From: Bimuria novae-zelandiae CBS 107.79
Taxonomy: Eukaryota > Ascomycota > Dothideomycetes > Pleosporales > Didymosphaeriaceae
NCBI GenBank assembly: GCA_010015655.1
Contig: ML976734.1
Location: 282,023 to 346,022 of the forward strand
Direction: 5' to 3'
Length of the DNA stretch: 64,000 nucleotides
Made by a program: the position numbers and the translations under genes. Within the stretch, counting starts at the first letter, position 1. The number at the start of each line of letters is the position of its first letter. The notes under the pieces are model-generated. The model made no database searches, was not told the DNA's origin, and saw only the letters and a list, made by a program, of their open reading frames with translations. Shown here piece by piece: positions 21,506-33,839 of this stretch.

Positions 21506-22486
21506 TTGAGGATGTAGTCGGTGACTGGCTGAGAAGGGCCGAGTGCTTAAGAGTAATTACACCGATGTTCTATAGAATGCTTCAAACTCATATTTTTTCC
21601 TTATTAGAATATTTTTGTTATCACCTATAGGAAATCGGTTTGACCCTCGCTATCAGCCCGCTCCTGCCCACCCCGCGCGGACAGGGTGGGCTTAAATGCC
21701 TTGAGGAACGAAGAGACGAAAGGTTCTTTTTGTCAGACCGGATTGGTGGAACGCTGCTGGAACTCTGCTCACCTTCTAAAACCATGTAACCGTCACGTGA
21801 ATTTCACGTTGTTATTTTCCCCCTCCTCTACCTTGCGTCGTGACTTCTCTCCTTCTAGCTCTCCTCTTCCCCCACCCTTCGACTGGAAATCGTCTGACCG
21901 TCATGTGAAACTTACGTGGTTTAAGTGAAAGGGCATTATTAAATCAACCTCAAACCAGTCAAATGCGTTCCTTCAAGGTAGTGCGGCGCAGCGAGCATCC
22001 AGACATCTTGGGGTATCTCGCAAGCGGGCGCCTAAAGGTCAAGCGGGGAGAGCCCATAGTGGTGGAGGGGGAGGCGACGGTGGTAGGGGAGTGAAGATTT
22101 CGACGGCGGCGCATTTCGGAGGGAGTCAAGGTTGCAGGGATACTGGAGATGAGAGGGACCTTTTGGGGGTGGGAGCAATGAAGGTGAGACGGATTAGGAA
22201 CATGACAAATATATTTTACCGTACAAATCCGATTCGATTTCGAGTTGCCAGCACGGAAGAACATTCGACCGACGTTGGCTTGGTGAGGCTGCAAATGCTA
22301 GTAGTGGTCACTTTCCTCCAAGCGCCCGAAATAGCAGCTCATGGTCTACTAGGGTTGTGCGGTCATCATGTAAGGACGGTACATTGCTCACCAAGCCATG
22401 CGTGCCCTCGGGGCGCAAGAGCGCATCACTGCCGTCATAAGCTTCCGCCCGAAATGGGCCTTTATTGTAAGTGAGAGAAGTTGAAC
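21506..22486. other. Intergenic region with a GC hairpin
   Basis: No supported gene. A perfect 8-bp inverted repeat GCCCACCC/GGGTGGGC (21667-21692) could form a hairpin about 160 bp after the preceding stop. At about 21796-21810 there is a near-palindrome ACGTGAATTTCACGT with a related motif near 21900. ORFs in 21959-22474 overlap each other on both strands and have no domain. Confidence 0.4.
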
Positions 22487-22810
22487 TGTTGTATTGGTTG
22501 TCGTTATCTGTCTATGTTCTATTGTGGAAGAAGCTCCCTTCCATCCTCTGGTAGGCGCACCTAGGTGGTGCCTGCTATAATACAGTACGATAACGTCATA
22601 TACTAACATACTCCTTTCTACACCGAAAACCGTCACACACCCCCTCAGGTCTGCAGTGATCGCTCACGCAGAAATGATCTTCCCAATCAAATAATAGGAT
22701 GTACGAACCTGGTGTTAAGCTTGTTGTTGTTATTATCTTCATTATCCAGCTTCGACAATCGCTGGCGAATATCAATCAGGTGCAGTTGACGTATGAATTT
22801 AAGGTGTTTA
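22487..22810 (-). mobile_element. 3' end of a second copia element (pol tail, polypurine tract, LTR)
   Basis: Read on the minus strand, 22810-22690 translates to KHLKFIRQLHLIDIRQRL followed by an Asn-rich tail and a stop. This is the C-terminal end of a copia RNase H (compare KHAEFVRQLHLVD in the copia at 23.8-29.4 kb). A G-rich tract GAGGGGGTG then leads into TGTGACGG at 22637, the probable LTR start. The LTR end near 22487 is a guess. The element is cut at 22810 by gypsy C. Confidence 0.65.
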
Positions 22811-23025
22811 TGTAAGGGGCTACGCTCGAGGAGCAGGTGCCATGAGATACTAAAGAGTTGTATTAGCTAGGGAGCTCTAAATAGCGCTTAGAACTTAAGA
22901 TAAGGAGTTAGCTTAGCGCAGATAATCTATTTAGCTAAGCTTATATTTAATTTTTAATTAGGTAATCGCGTGCTTAGGGGTTCCTAAGATTTTATTAAGG
23001 ATCCTTTAAGGTCTTACCCCTTATA
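22811..23025 (-). repeat. 3' LTR of gypsy C
   Basis: 215 bp, aligned with 35858-36072. Shared landmarks are GGGGCTACGCT at one end and AGGATCCTTTA near the other. In this copy the minus-strand terminal TGTGAGG has become TATAAGG by C-to-T change. Confidence 0.88.
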
Positions 23026-23797
23026 TTACTCCCCTTCTTAGGCAAGCCCCCCTTCTATCTTAGTGCCTCTAAAAACTCTTTAGTAGTGTACTATCCCTAG
23101 TCCTATGTAGGGCTAAGAACTCTTCTTAGCAGGTTAACGCCTCTATGTCGCGCAAGGCCTCTACTAGCTCTAAGGTAGGCAGGAGGTAGCCTATCTACTT
23201 AACCTTATACTATAATTTCTAACCTCTGCCTCGCCGTCTCCGCGTTTTACTAAGAATTTCCTTAATTTAGTACTCTAATTGTCCTTTGACCTGTAGGGGC
23301 TATAGCTAGAAGTTATCTTATAACTAGCTAAGAAATAGGTCTATCTTAGTAAGCTATAGTCTATTAATATAAAATTTATTCTCTAGTCCTAGAGGCGTGT
23401 TAAGGTAGATAGTATAGCTATTAATTACTTTAGTAATAGTATACTTAGCGTTCCTCTAGTCTAGCTTCTTTAATTTTTAGCTAGTAAATAATTAGCTATC
23501 TAGACGCAGAAATACTTTATCTTTAACTTATAATCAAATAGGTTCCTTTTAGTACTAGTTAGTCTAGCGTTTTTATTCTTATTAGGTCTTTATTATGCAT
23601 ACTTGTGCTAGTTTATCTACGCCTTAAAGCTTCTTTATAATTAACTTAGCTTTTTCGTAGCTACTCTATTATGCCGTAGTCGTGGCCAACGGCCGTTTAG
23701 TTAACGTTTCTAACTATACTAGATTAACGTTAAACCTATACTATAAAAAGAAAAGAGAAACCTTAGTTAACGTTACTTCTTATCCCTAGATCGCGAT
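23026..23797 (-). pseudogene. gypsy C integrase C-terminus and chromodomain start
   Basis: Minus-strand translation from 23700 to 23200 gives FEKAK-like, DKVFLRLDS, KKLD-RNAKYTITKVINSY and EY-IKEILSKTRRRRGRG. This is the GPY/F end of a gypsy integrase running into a chromodomain. Many TAA/TAG stops. The upstream integrase half lies beyond the copia insertion, at about 29442-30100. Confidence 0.7.
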
Positions 23798-23802
23798 TTA
23801 GG

Positions 23803-23998
23803 TATGAACCAAATAACTAATGTATATCCCCCTCTGCCTCTAGAGGTAAGCTATCTCCTATATACCCAGGCGCAAACATCCTAGATAACTGGCAAATAGC
23901 AAACAAAAGGAAAATAAGCCATCAGCTCGGTGGCAAACATCAAAAACAAACAAAAGGAAAACAAGCCATTAGCTTAGTGGCAAACATCAAACCTCACA
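23803..23998 (-). repeat. 3' LTR of the copia element
   Basis: 196 bp, nearly identical to 29241-29436. It is preceded on the minus strand by a purine-rich GGGAGGTGCGAGGGGGTG tract (polypurine tract). Confidence 0.9.
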
Positions 23999-26900
23999 CA
24001 CCCCCTCGCACCTCCCACATGCTGGAGGGGCGATCGCCCCGTATATGAAGCCGTAGACGTACCCGCAAAAGTGGCTATCGCCAGATTTCATGGTGTTGAG
24101 CTTTTTACTTGACGTTTTTTTTTTTTTTCTGACAAATCGTCCACGGAGATCCACGAGATGGAGCTGCCTTACAAACTCCGCATGTTTCTGCTTTGAGAGT
24201 AACTTCGTGAGCCCGTCTGCTAGCATCTCGGTTGTTGGCACCTATCTTACATAGAGTCGTCCTGCCTCTACTTCTTGACAGATCCACATCTAGTGTATGT
24301 CTACGTGTTTAATGCTCGTTTTTAGGCGGTCTTTCTACTTATTAACAATGCTTACTGTCTGCTAGTTATCACATATAATAACCGGCGTCTTATTCAGCTT
24401 AAAACTAATCCCCTTAAAAAAGCGCAACCATTCCTAAAGTTATAATCTAGCGGTTAATAGAGCAAGTAGCTCCGTCTCTATTATTAACTTGCTAATAGTC
24501 CTTTGCACCGTAGATCTCTAATTAACTAGCAAATTATATAGTAAGAAGAGATAGCCATAGCTACTCTAGCGCGTCTCTATAACGTCCGCATACGACGCGT
24601 CTAATGCTCCGTAAAAGACAGGATCAAGATTACCTCCAGCGAGGATTTTGGTGGCGCCGTTGCCATTGTCACTACTGCCCTAGAGAGCGTAGTACTTTGT
24701 TACTAGGAGATAGACCCACACCTTAAGTGCGTACTGTACATGCAACTGCCCAGGATTAGTAAGATAACATGCTAAAATAATATGCAAGCGCGTAATATCT
24801 AGACGCGTCTAGTAAGTAATATATACTAAACTACTAACTAATTACTAGTAATACGTCCGTCGTTTAGCATTAGGCTCCTCTATAAAAGCCTGCAAGTTAT
24901 TTGCGTATTATAGTAGTAGAGCCTCTAGTGTCTTGCCCTCCAGCTTTACATTAAATTAATAAGCGACCTTATTAATATACTTATCCTGTAATAACCAAAT
25001 CTTGCGCTGCTTCCTGTCTCGAAGTACTTGTACGCCTAAGAACTATGTAAGTTCTCCTATCGTCTTTAAGTTGTAGTGTTTAACAAGCTTACTAGCAATG
25101 CTGTCGAACAAACGTTAGTTACTATAATAATAGGCGATTGTGATATCATTAACAAAGACAAATAATATAAGGTAATTATTTGTATACAAGCATAGGAACC
25201 CTAGGACACGCTTAAGGCCCAATTTCTTAACTATGCAACAGAAATCTTTATACTAGAGTAGTGCTAACTCCTTTAAACTATATAGAGCGCGTAAGACCTC
25301 TAGGAACTCGCTATCGTCGCTAAAGACGTCTAGGGTCTCCACTAAGAGCTTACAATTAAGTAGGGCGTTTAAGAAAGCGTTAGGCGCGTTATACTGCCAA
25401 AGCTCTAAGTTAAACTTATTAGTAATTACTAGTAAGGCCTAAAAACTTCGTGCTGCCAGCGTCGCTGCGTAAGTATCTCTATACTGCTCCTTAAGGTCTC
25501 CTCGTATAACAAGCCGCGCCTTAAACTTGTAAAGATAGCCGTCCTCGTTAAACTTGTAATTAAATACCTATATAAGCAGGAGCACCTTAATACCTTGCTT
25601 AGTTACCATCTTTCTAGTCATCTTTGTCTTGCGGAAACAGCCCTTGTCCCACACCTAGCAATACTCTTGTCAAACGGCCTCTATAAACTGCTTGCCAAAT
25701 TAGTGATACTTTAGCTAGTGTATAGACTTTAGTTTAGGTAGTAATTAGCTCCTGTGAAGTCGCTAGTCGTTAAGAAAGCTAGATCCGCCATTTTAGCCTT
25801 GCTTAACGTTTATTAAAGTTATAAAAGCATAGAGATATTCGCCAACGCGCCTAGCGCTAAAAATCGCCACATGTGACTAAGGATTGTTATAGTTCGTCGG
25901 CCTACGCTCACGCCTGCCTAAAACAATATTTTCCTCCGAAAAATCAAGGTTTCGACGCTAAGGAGCATTATTCGTATGCATATTAGGCACATAGTCTAGT
26001 ATTTTAGTCGCAGAACGGTTTACGACTAGTTACTAGGTAGGTAAAGGCGGTGTTAAGTACGCGTCGAAAAATTAAGTGTCTCTATCTTCTTGTGCTAAGA
26101 CTCTTTCCTTATTAGGTAAGGCGCTTTATTCCTTATCACTACACTCCCAGGTCTGCGTGCTCCCCCTTAACACCAAATCCTCCTTACCCCCTAGCTACTA
26201 CTGTAATTGAGCCTCGTCTTGCTCTAACTTGTTTTCTAGCATTTGAATTTGTTCGTCCAGAATAACGTTGTCGCCTCGATTGTCCAGATTTCCAGCTACC
26301 GGGCATAATATGTCGCGAAATAGAGCATTCACTATACGCTGCATCTCTTTAACTTACTTAGTAATAGCAAAAGCCTTCTTATCCACTCTATACTTAACTT
26401 AGGAGAGAACTCCCTCGTTAGACATAGTTAATTACTAGAGTAATGTACGCGCTCGCGCTTGCCGTGTTATTAGTAAGTCTTCTACTTTAATATTATCTTT
26501 ATTTAGCATCTCTAGCATATCTAATAGCTTAATAGATCTCGCAATCGCTTGCCCGTTATACACATCTTTGCTACCTTTATAGAAACGACTTAGGTTAAAA
26601 ACAACGTCTCTTACGCGAACAACTTGGTCCTTCGTTAGTAGCTAAATCCTAAAGATATTAGTTAAATCGTATCCTACAAGATGGCCGATAAGAGCCCTAG
26701 ACTATGTCTTTATAGCCTTTGGCAGGTGCTTGTTTAATACATATGCTCAACAACTAATAGGCCGCATATAGGAGACAACAGGCTTGTGTCTCTAAACAAT
26801 CTTATATAGAGTTTTCTAGCCTAACGACCTCGTTAGCGTATGGTTAAGTAAGTACCCTATTGTCTTGTACATCTCATTCGCCAGCTTCTTAGGTAAGTTA

Positions 26901-28870
26901 GCCTATAACGTTAGCGCTCTTGCCCTTGTACTAAGCGTCTTCCTAGCTATTTTAGCGCCGCCGTTCTACTCTAGTATATCTAATGCCCGCAGCTCTAAGC
27001 GTATACCTAATTTGTTATAGAGACTCTTAAACCTAAATCCCTTCTTGTTATTAGCTTTTATAATAATTACGTCGCAATTAAACTGCCTCTAGATCTGCTA
27101 AATTACGCTAAGTAGCCAGGGACGTAGCTCTCTCGCGTTTCTTATCTTAGTTATTTCTACCTCGTTCTTTTTAGAATACTCGTCCACCGCATGAGCAGCG
27201 TACCTATCGCGATTATAGCAGAGCTTGCCGTGCTCGCGGATTTGTAAAACGTTAATAGCAATACGATAAAACAGGCGCTCCACCACGTCTACTAGCGTAC
27301 GCCTAGACACCTGCTACGTGAGCTTCGCCTCGTAATAGACCTGGCAATTAAGGTCCTACTGCTCGACGTCTGTTACTTCGACGCTAACTACATTATCTTA
27401 TAAGTGTTAGACTACCTCTCTTAATAAATAACCTTATATAGCATAAGCAAGCTTCGCGCTAAGTTTCTAGGCAAGTTTTAGTATCCTTAATAGCGCTATC
27501 CTTATTACAAAGGTAAACAACGTTAGCTACTTTAGTTACTTGCTTGTCTCGACGTCTAGCAACTAGTAGCCCCGCTAGTACTCTAAATAAGCAATTACCC
27601 CTAAGCTTCTATACAGAACGTCTCTACCAGAGTTAAAGTGAATGCCTACATCACGACAGTAGCCCAGGCCTATAACGCTTGTTAAGAAGCCCGGCACAAA
27701 GGCGACGTAAGTAAGTGCCAAGCTCTTAACACTAGATGGCGTACAAATAGAGAGGCTAACTTTACCCTAGGCTTCTACTAGAATGTAACTTACTTTAGTA
27801 GTAATAGTCCTGCTATTATACTCCTTACGCTCCCTCTCCTAGCCTACCTAGTTCTCTAAATTAATAATGTAAGTATTGCTACCTAGGTCTAGAATCTAGC
27901 AGTCCTATAAACTGTTATCTTTTATAATAGCTACAACTTTAAGATCTCCGAAAGGCGGAGAGTCGTCGTCTACAAGGATAGCCTCCGCTATAAAATTTGC
28001 CGTATAAGTAGCTAGAGTAGTAGGAGCTTTGCCGTCGTTTGCTATAATTATCTCCTTAATATCTATGTTATTACGCTTACGCTATTTGCCTAGGTACTCC
28101 TCCACTTTTTCTTTTAAGCCAGCGTTATCCTAGTAAGCCTTCTTAATGCGCTTTTGTATAGACTTCTTATCCTTAAAGTCCACGCGCCTGCCTTTGGCAT
28201 GTAGGTTAAGGTAATAGTAGTTCTCCTACTAGTAACAAAATCCACACAAGCAGTTCTTGCCCTTATCGTTAAAGCTATCCTTATCTATCTCTTAGATAGT
28301 CTTTGCTACTTAAAGCTCTCCTGCCATTACCGCAAGTTAAAGGGCCCTAGGTCGAGTCGTCCGTAAGTAGTCCTTATATGTCGCGATCTTGTCTTTTAAC
28401 AATAGAGTAGTTATCTAGCTAGTACGCTATTGCTTAAGATAACTCGCTAGCGCAGGCGCTCTATACTCTAGATTTACTACCTTAATAGCTACTAGAAAAT
28501 CCTCTACTAATTAGTTGTCTACGACGTCTAATAGCGAAACTATATGCGCCTACCTTGTCACGTTAAGCTAGTCCCTTAGCTAAATCTCTATACTCTTATC
28601 CCTTAGTGGTATATATAATTAGCGATACTTCTCCTTTAGTTCGCGCTTAATTACGGTTATCGTGAGTAATAAGTGGGCCTTAAGAATAACTAGACGTGTA
28701 TAAGTAGTGTTCTTGCCTTATAGTAAGTATAGGTTGCGTTAATATATAGTGCGCGCTATTTTAGAGTTAAAGATAGTAAGCGCTTTCTACTAACGCTTAA
28801 ATGCTAGAAGATCTTACTTATACCTCTAATATAAGAATTAGTAGCGCGCAAACCCTTTATTATTAAGATC
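23987..28870 (-). pseudogene. copia gag-pol remnant (integrase, RT, RNase H)
   Basis: Strongly degraded frame continuing from the gag start: integrase region about 26900-27900, RT about 25000-25800 with the catalytic box decayed (VFVND in place of YVDD), and RNase H. The last 84 codons (24241-23987) are open and keep MLADGLTKLL and KHAEFVRQLHLVD, the usual copia C-terminus. They are followed by a Lys-rich run coded by a poly-T/A tract and a cysteine-containing tail. Confidence 0.75.
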
Positions 28871-29125
28871 TTACTTAGTGTAATTTGCTAGTATAAGGAT
28901 TGGTTCCTTATTTACCCCTGCGCGTGGCAACGCGTCTTTTGGCTCTGGCGGAGTAGGCGCTGTTAATTGCCTTAAATCTGCCTCCGGCACGTCAGGATCC
29001 ACGTACTCCCACAGCCCATGCTGTTGCGCTGTATCTTTACGCAAAAATAGCCATGATTGCCAGTCCTTGGGCGTCTCAAGGATCACTCCCATCGCTCGGG
29101 ATGCTGCCTGCAATTCGGCCGTCAT
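28871..29125 (-). pseudogene. copia gag N-terminus
   Basis: 84-codon open frame starting 115 bp inside the 5' LTR: MTAELQAASRAMGVILETPK, then DWQSWLFLRKDTAQQHGLWEY and a Pro-rich segment. DWxxWL...LW.Y is the usual opening of fungal copia gag proteins (UBN2-like). It ends in a TAG and is followed by degraded sequence, so it is only the preserved start of the polyprotein. Confidence 0.75.
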
Positions 29126-29229
29126 CGTGATTGTATGGAGAGGGCAAACAAATAGTATGTGTGAAAGATCAGACGACTAAGAGCAATCACCAACTGCAAT
29201 AGCTGAGTTGCCCGACAAAACGCTATACC

Positions 29230-29240
29230 GGGCTCATAAC
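29230..29240 (-). other. Copia primer-binding site matching initiator tRNA-Met anticodon arm
   Basis: The plus strand next to the 5' LTR reads GGGCTCATAAC, which is the anticodon-arm sequence (CAU anticodon) of eukaryotic initiator tRNA-Met. The element RNA is therefore complementary to it. Copia-type elements are known to prime from a half-molecule of initiator tRNA-Met, so this fits the family. Confidence 0.75.
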
Positions 29241-29436
29241 TATGAACCAAATAACTAATGTATATCCCCCTCTGCCTCTAGAGGTAAGCTATCTCCTATA
29301 TACCCAGGCGCAAACATCCTAGATAACTGGCAAACAGCAAACAAAAGGAAAATAAGCCATCAGCTCGGTGGCAAACATCAAAAACAAACAAAAGGAAAAC
29401 AAGCCATCAGCTCAGTGGCAAACATCAAACCTCACA
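29241..29436 (-). repeat. 5' LTR of the copia element
   Basis: 196 bp. It contains an internal near-duplication (AAACAAAAGGAAAA...GCCATCAGCTC twice). It is flanked inside by the primer-binding site and outside by TTAGG. Confidence 0.9.
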
Positions 29437-29441
29437 TTAGG

Positions 29442-32400
29442 CTATTAGGCAAAGCCGCGCCTAATTATCTTAAGCCTAATTAGTAAACGCCTAGATATAT
29501 GCCTCCTACATACTATTTATCTATTTAGTACTTTTGTTAGTTTAGGGGTAAAAACCTATTAAAAGTCTATAGTTAATATTTAGGACTTAGTAGAGCCAGG
29601 TCTAAAGATTGCTTATAAACTAACTACCTTAATTAGAGGTAATCGTGTCTAGGAGCTAGTAGTAGGCTACTACGTATTTAATAAACGCCTAAATAACTAT
29701 CTCTATCTTAATATTTATAAAAGAGATAAATACTATGTCTTTACTTAGTTAATTAATAATAACTATTAGGTTTGTCTACTTATCACTCTTAGGCAGTCTT
29801 ATAATAAAGTTAATAAAAATTTCTTTTTATATCTAATTAGGGATTAGGAGGGGCTTTAGTAGGCTATGTAAGCTATCTCGCTAAAGCTTGGTCCTTCTAT
29901 ATACGTCGTAGTTCCGCATATATCTCTAAATGTTACTTAACATGCTAGGCTAGAAGTAATCGTGGGCAAGGATTTTATACGTAACTTCCTAGCTTAGGTA
30001 GCCTATAACTATAGACGCGTGCGCTAACTCGATTAGCTTTATACGTAAGGGCTCGCTAATAGGTATTTATTTCTTATTTTAAAAAAATAAGTTAGTCCTG
30101 TCTAAGTAGTATTTAGAAATTAAACACTTAAGCTATAAGGCAATAGGGAAACGCCTTGTATAGTTTAAAACTACTCCCCTAGCTTCTTAAAATAATATAT
30201 CCTCTTATACGGCCCGCTACTAGAGCGTCTTTAGTTTATTCTACTTGCCTTCTCTACGTGTCGCGGCGTTAATAAGATGCGTATTATCCTAATTAGCGTT
30301 TAGTTTAGTAGGGGCCCTAACTATAAATATTTAGAGTACTATAGCCTATACTAGTTCGTCTAATTTAGAAGGTCCTTTAGAGTAGTCTTTATAATACTAG
30401 GTAGTTAGCCTTAGTACTTGTACTAATTATTACCTTATTTATTTATCCTAAACTTTATTTAGAAGGTCTTATTCTTTATAAGATAGTATATTTACTTAGA
30501 TATTAAGCTTCCTTAGTTTATATAAAATCTTAATATTATACTAGCTAAGTTTATCTACCTAGCGTATTTATCTTTTATTTAGTATACACAGCTTTATAAA
30601 GTACTTAAGATTTTTATAGTCTATAATAATTTTAAAGCTCTTTACTAATTATAGCTTAGGTTCCTATTCCTCTAGACTCTTAATTATTACTAGGAGTTCC
30701 TTATTATAGATCTTATAATTACATTTAGCTAGCGAGTTTTTGCGAGAGAAGTAGGCGTAGGGACGTAGTATTTCTTAACTATTATACTAAGAAAGCACTC
30801 TTTTAGTAACGTACCTAAAGGAGTTATACTTAATAACTATATCCTATTCTAAACAGAATTAAGCTAGTACAGGCTTAGAGATAAAAATTTCTTTTAACTT
30901 ATTAAACGTCTCTTACTCCTCCTTAGTCTACTAAAAGGTAACGTCCCTTATTAAGCAAGTAATAGAAGCCGCAGTACTAGCGAAATCCTTAATAAATTTC
31001 TAGTAAAAGTTTATAAATCTAAGAAATAATTAGACGCCTTTAACGTTTATTAAAGCTTTTTATTCCCTAATTACCCTAACTTTCTTAGGATTTATTCGAA
31101 TTCCTTTTCTAGCCTTAACGATAAAGCCTAGGTACTTAGTAGTCTTTACTTTAAATTTATACTTATAGATATTAACAAATAATCCTGCTTTGCTTAACCT
31201 AAATAGAACCTAATCTACTTGCGCCTAATGCTTGTTTAGAGAGCCGTCTGTGTAGAAAAGGATGTCGTCTAGGTATGACGTGTAGAAATCGTCTAGAAAC
31301 TCGCGCAGTGGCTAGTTAATATACCTCTAAAAAGTACTTAGAGCGTTTACTAGACTAAATAGTGTAATAAGCTATTTAAATAGTCTAAAGCGTATTTAAA
31401 ATACTATTAGCTACTTATTGCCTTCCCTTATCCTAATCTTATAGAAAGCAGTAATAACGTTAAGCTTAGTAAACTATTTTACTTTTATAATATTTTAAAG
31501 AGTCTCCTAAATTAGGGGAAGCAAGTAGTAATTCTTCTTAATTAATATATTTAAGGCTTAATAGTTAACGTATAGTTAGAGACCTCCTCTAGGTTTCCTT
31601 GTGAATAGAACTAGTAACGTAGTAAGCAAATTACTTACTTAATTAAATTTCTTATCTAGCAAGGATAGTAATTCTTTCTAAAAGACAAGAAGCTCCCCTC
31701 TTAATATACTATATAGTAGTCCCTATAGGGGTTTAGGCCTCTTACTATCCTTCTTAACTAGTTTAATAGCGTAATTAATTTTAGTTTAAATAGGCAATAG
31801 GGCGTCTACTCTCTTTAAGTTAAATAGGATAGCGTACTTTTTTTATTACTTTAAGACTAGTAATAGTATGTTAATCTTTAGCTTAGGTGCAAGGGCCTTA
31901 TTAATATTAGCTATTAAGGCCGCGAAGATTTAGATTCCGCTTATAAAAACTTTAGACTTCTTAATTAACGTTTAAAAGGCTGTAGCACTAATCTCTGCTA
32001 TATTACCTAAGGGAAGCTTCCCTTTAGTACTCCTAATCTATATTTCCTTTAAGTAAAGGTACACTAACTTTTTAGCTAGCGTAATAGTAACCTTATTCTT
32101 TTCTATTTAGCTCCTTCTTAAGATAATATCCTCTAAATTATCTTTAGTCGTATACCCCTAACCTATCTCTATATTTCTATATAAATTAATTTTATACTTA
32201 ACTATTACTTGCGTAGTAGTTAGAATTCCGTTAATTCTCTTAATAGTAATAAGAGTAATTTTAAGGCGCTCTAGTTTTACTTGCTAAATAAAACTCATAA
32301 ATATAGTTAAGTAGGTTAGGCATACACTATTGATAAGTATAAAAGTAATATAAGTTTTATTAACTATCGCGTATATAGTAAGAGGTAGTTACTTTATATA

Positions 32401-33837
32401 CTTCCCTTTAAACTCCTTCTACTTATTTTTAAGCGTTGTTTGGGCTGCTTCCTGCCCCTAGTAGCGACTTTAGCTAAGGGCTACTCTTTTCTTAACTTAA
32501 CATTAAATAACTTATCCTTTACCTTTAGTATTCTTAGCCTAGCTTTAGACACTCTTACCGCGCACTCCCTAGGTGGCTCTTTTTAGAGGGTAGGGGGTTA
32601 GTAGTATCCTTAAGTAATATGCCCTAGCTTCTTATAGTAGAAATAAAGTTATTCTTCCTTATAACGTAAGCGCTTTCTTAACATTAGCCTAGGTACTATC
32701 CCTTATTTAAACGCTATTTAGTTTACTCGCACAGGCTCCTAGTCTATAGGCTTAGGAGAGCGCAATAACTAGCTAGGTTATTATTTAACTATAGTTTAGA
32801 GTGTTAGCCTCCTGTTTAGGCTAGCTCTATAAAGGTTATCTATAACATTAATAGCCTGCGTAGTATACTCTTTAAACGTTAAAGTCCTTATTACGTCTAT
32901 AGCTACTAAGCTCTTCTTAACTTCCTAATTAAGTCCTTATAAGAATTAATTTTTTTTATTAGTAGTGCTATAGGCTTCGTAGGTTTTAAGCACTAATTAG
33001 TTAAACTTTTAAAGGTAGTCTTTTACTAGCTATTTACTTTAATAAATCCTACTTAGTTAATCTCGGGCCTTAGTTTATAATAGAGGATTATTAAATTATT
33101 AATTAAAGAAGGTCTAGGCGTCTTAAGTACTACTAGTAGCCTAAAAAATAGTTGCTTAAAATATTACTACTTTAATTACTCCTATCGTATACCTCTTAAC
33201 TATATAAGTAATTTTATCTTACTTTAATTATCTTTTAAAATCGCAGCGTAGCTTTTCCTATATTTTATAGCAGAAGGCTGCGTACTTACTCTAGTCCCTG
33301 TTAAAGAGCTTAGAGTCTGACTGCTTTGTCTTCCGAGTGGCAGTTAGTATTATAGGTGTTGGTTGGATGGGCGAAGGTGCAGGGGGTGCTAGGAAGGCCT
33401 GGCCCTCTAGTGCCTCTAGCTAACTAAGCATTAGCTGTATTACCTTTGCTATCTCCTGCTAGGCTAATTAGGGTTCGGGTAATATATCTACTAGTAGAGG
33501 GGACGTCCTTAAGGGCTTCGTCTATTCTTATGCTTTAGCTAATACTTGTTGCAGGTACATGTTGGTAGCCAAGGATAGCTAATTATGTTAGGCTAGTATT
33601 TTACATATACTAGCTTCTACTTCTTTATTAGTCTAACTACCTTATAGCTTCCTAATAGCGTAGATAGTTATGTCTTTAATTAATTAGACTTAGTCTTTTA
33701 TTATTTAAACTTAGTTTAGGCACTATGTAGTGTGCTCTTTTAAAGTATCTAGTATTTTATTCTCTTAGCTTTTCCTTATTTTTAGCCTTAAAGGATAATT
33801 TGGCAGCTTCTTTATTTTAAAAGCAGTTTAATAATAG
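29442..33837 (-). pseudogene. gypsy C gag-pol remnant (integrase N-half, RNase H, RT, protease, gag)
   Basis: Read from 33837 downward: gag, with a zinc-knuckle relic near 32620-32640 whose cysteines are mostly Tyr; a protease region near 32100-32400; RT with YLDDIL at 31258-31275; RNase H near 30100-30800; and the first half of integrase down to the copia insertion. Stops occur at Gln/Trp codons throughout, and the region is strongly AT-rich. Confidence 0.75.
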
Positions 33838-33839
33838 TA

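Larger units (their letters stand above)
23803..29436 (-). mobile_element. Ty1/copia LTR retrotransposon, complete ends, RIP-degraded body
   Basis: 5634 bp with two 196-bp LTRs (23803-23998 and 29241-29436) and a perfect 5-bp duplication TTAGG (23798-23802 and 29437-29441). It is inserted into the integrase of gypsy C. The LTRs begin TGTGAGG and end TTCATA on the minus strand and differ at only three sites, all C-to-T in the left copy. Gag is at the right, RT with the (Y/F)VxD-type box near 25140-25180, and the RNase H tail near 24000-24240. This is the copia order on the minus strand. Confidence 0.92.

Noticed and set aside
29220..29240. tRNA-Met-like sequence
   Set aside because: Only the anticodon-arm stretch is present; no cloverleaf can be formed, so it is a primer-binding site and not a tRNA gene.
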